Below are positions 61,087 to 64,000 of a DNA stretch of 64,000 nucleotides, piece by piece (the first letter of the stretch is position 1; the number at the start of each line of letters is the position of its first letter). The stretch is from Neorhizobium galegae (GTDB lineage Bacteria; Pseudomonadota; Alphaproteobacteria; Rhizobiales; Rhizobiaceae), in NCBI RefSeq assembly GCF_017877135.1, contig NZ_JAGIPH010000012.1:1-64000 (forward strand), in the 5' to 3' direction. A program made the position numbers and the translations under genes. Under the pieces are notes generated by a model. It was not told the origin of the DNA, ran no database searches, and saw only the letters and a program-made list of their open reading frames with translations.

Positions 61087-62627
61087 TACGCAGCCTCCTT
61101 CGATTTTGCCTGCGCGGTCATGGCCCCACCCACCGTTTCAGGCGTGGCATCTGCCCGGTCGATCATGCCGGTGACCTGGCCATTGTTCATCACCAGAATG
61201 CGGTCGCTCATGCCGATCACCTCCGGCAATTCGCTGGAGATCATGATGATGGCAAGGCCCTTGGCGGCCAGATCGCTCATCATCGCATGGATTTCGGCCT
61301 TGGCCCCGACATCGACGCCGCGCGTCGGCTCGTCGAGGATCAGGATATCGGGCCGGGTTTCCAGCCATTTGGCGATGACCACCTTCTGCTGATTACCACC
61401 TGACAATTCCCCGACAGGTTGGTGAATGCCGGCTCTGGCGCGAACCCCCAGCCGTTTCACGGCCTCCACAGCGCGGCGCGCTTCCTCGGCAAAATTGAGG
61501 AAAAGGCCGGGCGCAATGCGATCCAAAGCCGCCATCGAGAGGTTTTCGTTAATGCTCATGGATTTTACGAGGCCCTGAAGGCCACGATCTTCCGGCACAT
61601 AGGCAAGGCCGAGGTCGCGGGCCTGCCGCGGCGTGCGAATGGAAACCGGCTTGCCCTTCACCCGGATTTCACCGGACGTGGCGGGCGTGATGCCGAACAG
61701 CGTCAGTGCCAGTTCCGTGCGGCCCGAACCGACAAGACCGGCAATGCCCAGAACCTCGCCGCGCCTCAGCGTGAAGGAAATGTTTTGTACCAGACGGCCG
61801 TGATTGAGCTTGGACACGTCCAGCACCGGCTCGCCAATCTTGGCTTCACCCTTGGGGAAAAGCTGCTCGATGGAGCGGCCCACCATCATGGAGACAAGCG
61901 TCGCCTCATCGGCCTCGGTAATGTCGCGCGTGTCGATCATCATGCCGTCGCGCAGCACCGAAACGCGGTCCGCCAGTGCAAAGATCTCCGGCATGCGGTG
62001 GCTGACATAGATGATGCCGACGCCGCGCGCTTTGAGGCTGCGCACGACCTCCATCAGCCGGGTGACGTCCTTTTCGGTGAGCGAGGCCGTCGGCTCGTCC
62101 ATGATCAGAATGCGGGCCTTGTGCGAGAGCGCCTTGGCGATTTCAACGCGCTGGCGCTGCGCCACCGAAAGCGTGGCGATGCGGGTATCGACATGAAGAT
62201 CATGACAGTCGAGACTGTCCAGCAGCTCACGCGCCTTGGCCCGGGCCGCGGTCCAGTCGATGCGCCCCATGGCTTTTTGCGGATAGTGACCGAGGAAGAT
62301 GTTTTCGGCGACCGTCAGCTCTGGAAACAGCAGAAGCTCCTGATAAACGGTTGCGATGCCCGAGGCATTGGCATCCTTGGCGGTGGCAAAGCGCATCGGC
62401 TGGCCTTCGATCTCCATCACACCGCCGTCTGCCTGATAAAGACCGGAGAGGATCTTGATCATCGTCGATTTACCCGCGCCGTTTTCGCCGAGGAGCGCAT
62501 GGATTTCGCCCGGCCGCACATCGAAGGACACGTCCTTCAGCACCTTCACCGGGCCGAAGGATTTGGAAATCCCGGCAAGCCGCACATACGGCTCGAGCGC
62601 TCTCTGTTGCTCAAAATTCGATGCCAA
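61086..62627 (-). CDS. Sugar ABC transporter ATP-binding protein (two-domain)
   Basis: About 513 residues with two ATP-binding cassettes, as in RbsA/XylG. First half: Walker A LGENGAGKST, signature LSVAQRQRVEIAKAL, Walker B ILIMDEPTASL. Second half: degenerate Walker A GLVGSGRTEL, signature LSGGNQQKVVIAKWL, Walker B DEPTRGVDVG. GGAGG eight bases before TTG 62627 suggests a TTG start (MASNFEQQ); an in-frame GTG at 62642 is the alternative but would lie on the ribosome site. Confidence 0.9.
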   Translation of the reverse strand: MASNFEQQRALEPYVRLAGISKSFGPVKVLKDVSFDVRPGEIHALLGENGAGKSTMIKILSGLYQADGGVMEIEGQPMRFATAKDANASGIATVYQELLLFPELTVAENIFLGHYPQKAMGRIDWTAARAKARELLDSLDCHDLHVDTRIATLSVAQRQRVEIAKALSHKARILIMDEPTASLTEKDVTRLMEVVRSLKARGVGIIYVSHRMPEIFALADRVSVLRDGMMIDTRDITEADEATLVSMMVGRSIEQLFPKGEAKIGEPVLDVSKLNHGRLVQNISFTLRRGEVLGIAGLVGSGRTELALTLFGITPATSGEIRVKGKPVSIRTPRQARDLGLAYVPEDRGLQGLVKSMSINENLSMAALDRIAPGLFLNFAEEARRAVEAVKRLGVRARAGIHQPVGELSGGNQQKVVIAKWLETRPDILILDEPTRGVDVGAKAEIHAMMSDLAAKGLAIIMISSELPEVIGMSDRILVMNNGQVTGMIDRADATPETVGGAMTAQAKSKEAA

Positions 62628-62670
62628 TTCATTCCTCCTCACAGAATGCCGATCTCACGCCCGACAGCGT

Positions 62671-63495
62671 TCAGACGCCGTAGAAAAGCGCCGCGTTCTT
62701 TTCAAAAATACCGTGCAGGTCCTCCGGTCCGAAATGGCTTGAGAGGAGAGTGCGCGCGAGATTGGCAACTTCCGCATAGCTGGCAGCCAGCGTGCAGACC
62801 GGCCAGTCACTGCCGAACATCAGCCGGTCGGGGCCGAAACAGCGGACGACGTGATCGACGTAAGGTCGGAAATCCTCAAGCTGCCAACTGGCGCTTGCCT
62901 CCGTCACCATGCCGGACACCTTGCAGGACACGTTCGCAAAAGCTGCGATCTCTTCCATATGCCCCCGCCATGGATCGAGCGTGCCCGTTGCAATCTCCGG
63001 CTTGGAGATATGGTCCACCACGGCCTTGAGGCCCGGCACGGTCTTCAGCGCCGCAACCACATGCGGCAGGTGGCGGGTGAAGGTGAGGATATCGAAGGTG
63101 AGGCCGCTGTCGGCCACGGCCTTCAGGCTGTCGAGCACCTTCGGGCGCAGGATATAGGCGTCGTCGTCAAGACCTTGCAGCATCGGGCGAAGGCCAACGA
63201 ATTTCGGGTTCTGCCTGTAACGTGCGAGACGCGCGGCAAAATCCTCTGCCTCCATATCGATCCAGCCGACGACGCCCGCCACGAAATCCGTTTCTCTGGC
63301 GATCTCCAGCAGGAAATCGGTTTCCGCTTCGGTTTCCGCGGCCTGCACAAGAATGGTGCGGGTGATCCCCGCCCGGCGCATCTCGCGGGTCAGATCCCCG
63401 GGCAGAAAATCCCTGTAGATGGACCCGAGTTCCGGTGTCAGCCAGCCATAATCGCTGCGCTCCACCTTCCAGAAATGTTGATGACTATCGAGCAT
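62671..63495 (-). CDS. Amidohydrolase, L-fuconolactonase-like
   Basis: 274 residues, amidohydrolase_2 TIM barrel. The metal-binding start MLDSHQHFWKVERSDYGWL (HxH), the barrel segment VDHISKPEI, and the Asp in LMFGSDWPVC match sugar-lactone hydrolases. In L-fucose oxidation it opens L-fuconolactone. ATG 63495 gives the canonical N-terminal HxH; the longer frame to 63753 has no family support. Confidence 0.85.
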   Translation of the reverse strand: MLDSHQHFWKVERSDYGWLTPELGSIYRDFLPGDLTREMRRAGITRTILVQAAETEAETDFLLEIARETDFVAGVVGWIDMEAEDFAARLARYRQNPKFVGLRPMLQGLDDDAYILRPKVLDSLKAVADSGLTFDILTFTRHLPHVVAALKTVPGLKAVVDHISKPEIATGTLDPWRGHMEEIAAFANVSCKVSGMVTEASASWQLEDFRPYVDHVVRCFGPDRLMFGSDWPVCTLAASYAEVANLARTLLSSHFGPEDLHGIFEKNAALFYGV

Positions 63496-63523
63496 GGCGG
63501 TCTCCTCCCCCATCGCGGCCGGC

Positions 63524-63946
63524 TTAGCGCACGACACCCTTTTTGAGGATGATGTTGCCGTAGAGCCGCCGTTCCCCGGTGGAGACCACGGCAAAAGCGG
63601 TCTTGGAGCGGTCATAGAAGGCGAAGCGATCGATGGCCTCCAGAGGTATGCCGCGCTTTTCCTCTCTTTCGATAATCGTCTCGAATTCTGCATAGATGAC
63701 CGGGCGCTCGCCCGGTGCATCCATAACGGCGGCAGGATGATCGACGAAATCATCGAGCGGCAGCAGGGAGAGGACAGCGGTGAGCACGGCGCAGGCGTCG
63801 ATGCCCGGCATCTGGATCAGCCGTTCCGCCACCTTGACCGCCGGGAAATTGGCATCCGAGATGACGATTTCGTCGCCATGGCCCATATCAGCCAGGATGG
63901 CGAGCAGTTCGCCGGTCAGAAGCGGGTCGAGGGTCTTCAGCATCAT
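63524..63946 (-). CDS. fucU: RbsD/FucU-family sugar mutarotase
   Basis: A 140-residue mutarotase of the RbsD/FucU family: LLAILADMGHGDEIVISDAN near the N terminus with the catalytic His, then FAFYDRSKTAFAVVSTGERR and YGNIILKKG. FucU-type proteins interconvert alpha and beta anomers of L-fucose. GGAGA precedes ATG 63946. The adjacent fuconolactonase-like gene favours fucose over ribose. Confidence 0.88.
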   Translation of the reverse strand: MMLKTLDPLLTGELLAILADMGHGDEIVISDANFPAVKVAERLIQMPGIDACAVLTAVLSLLPLDDFVDHPAAVMDAPGERPVIYAEFETIIEREEKRGIPLEAIDRFAFYDRSKTAFAVVSTGERRLYGNIILKKGVVR

Positions 63947-63964
63947 GTTTCTCCGAGTTCGAAA

Positions 63965-64000
63965 TCAGCGGTTGATCAGGGCCTGATCCTTGAGCGTTGC
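63965..64000 (-). CDS. C-terminal end of an upstream operon gene
   Basis: Minus-strand codons ending ...ATLKDQALINR and stop at 63965-63967, 18 bases before the FucU start. Only 11 residues are visible, so the product cannot be named; the position suggests another enzyme of the deoxysugar operon. Confidence 0.5.
   Translation of the reverse strand, partial: ATLKDQALINR

Noticed and set aside
61419..63029. Long plus-strand open frame (about 536 codons) across the sugar ABC ATPase
   Set aside because: Shadow of the minus-strand ATPase and lactonase genes; no recognisable protein features.

Overview
The window looks like replicon DNA of an alphaproteobacterium of the Rhizobiaceae (Agrobacterium/Rhizobium/Neorhizobium type). 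The grounds are GC-rich coding sequence with Rhizobiaceae-like proteins, many ABC uptake systems and short-chain dehydrogenases, FixJ-type regulators and a NodT-type outer-membrane factor. There is no rRNA, no complete tRNA and no replication or essential core gene, so this is probably a secondary replicon or an accessory region. It is catabolic and resistance gene content built up in blocks, with scars (truncated genes, recombinases, an IS256 remnant) at the block edges.

Layout. (1) 1-4002: a very large recombinase-like gene running off the left edge, then a hipBA toxin-antitoxin pair. (2) 4323-10290: biotin carboxyl carrier, biotin carboxylase, a second degenerate carrier-like protein, PxpB, PxpC, PxpA and an aminotransferase, followed by a convergent LysR regulator. 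This resembles a split urea-carboxylase-like or 5-oxoprolinase-like system. (3) 11384-19370: a short-chain dehydrogenase, a complete polar-amino-acid-type ABC importer, an RraA-like protein, and the enzyme set for L-idonate -> 5-ketogluconate -> gluconate -> 6-phosphogluconate. (4) 19842-27860: a GlxA-like AraC regulator, a secreted hydrolase, an azoreductase, a YciI protein, and a TetR-controlled run of NAD(P)H oxidoreductases including an old yellow enzyme. Blocks 2-4 lie between two imperfect 27-nt direct repeats (4065 and 28016) that resemble the 3' part of a tRNA.

(5) 28090-29234: remnants of a VapC toxin and an aldo/keto reductase, fused head to head by a deletion. (6) 29465-32446: a Zn/Cd/Pb-exporting P1B ATPase behind a MerR-type promoter, then an epoxide-hydrolase-like remnant. 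(7) 33038-37970: three small genes, a two-domain glycosyltransferase, a GH130-like phosphorylase and a truncated AGE-family epimerase, next to a complete short tyrosine recombinase (38318-38950). (8) 39258-43123: a DMT transporter, then an MFS transporter with a flavin monooxygenase ending in a strong terminator.

(9) 43209-47982 (minus strand): histidine kinase, FixJ-type regulator, single-domain receiver, UBP-type zinc-finger protein, and a cyclic-nucleotide-binding-domain/flavoprotein that lacks the thioredoxin-reductase CxxC. A truncated chloroperoxidase-like hydrolase lies upstream. (10) 49387-57169: an OmpR/CpxA-type two-component system divergent from a three-gene RND efflux operon, with a two-copy direct repeat in the shared promoter. 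(11) 57258-57945: a small secreted protein and an IS256-family transposase relic. (12) 57988-64000 (minus strand): a sugar ABC importer with L-fuconolactonase-like and FucU/RbsD-like enzymes, probably an L-fucose-type deoxysugar operon, continuing past the right edge.
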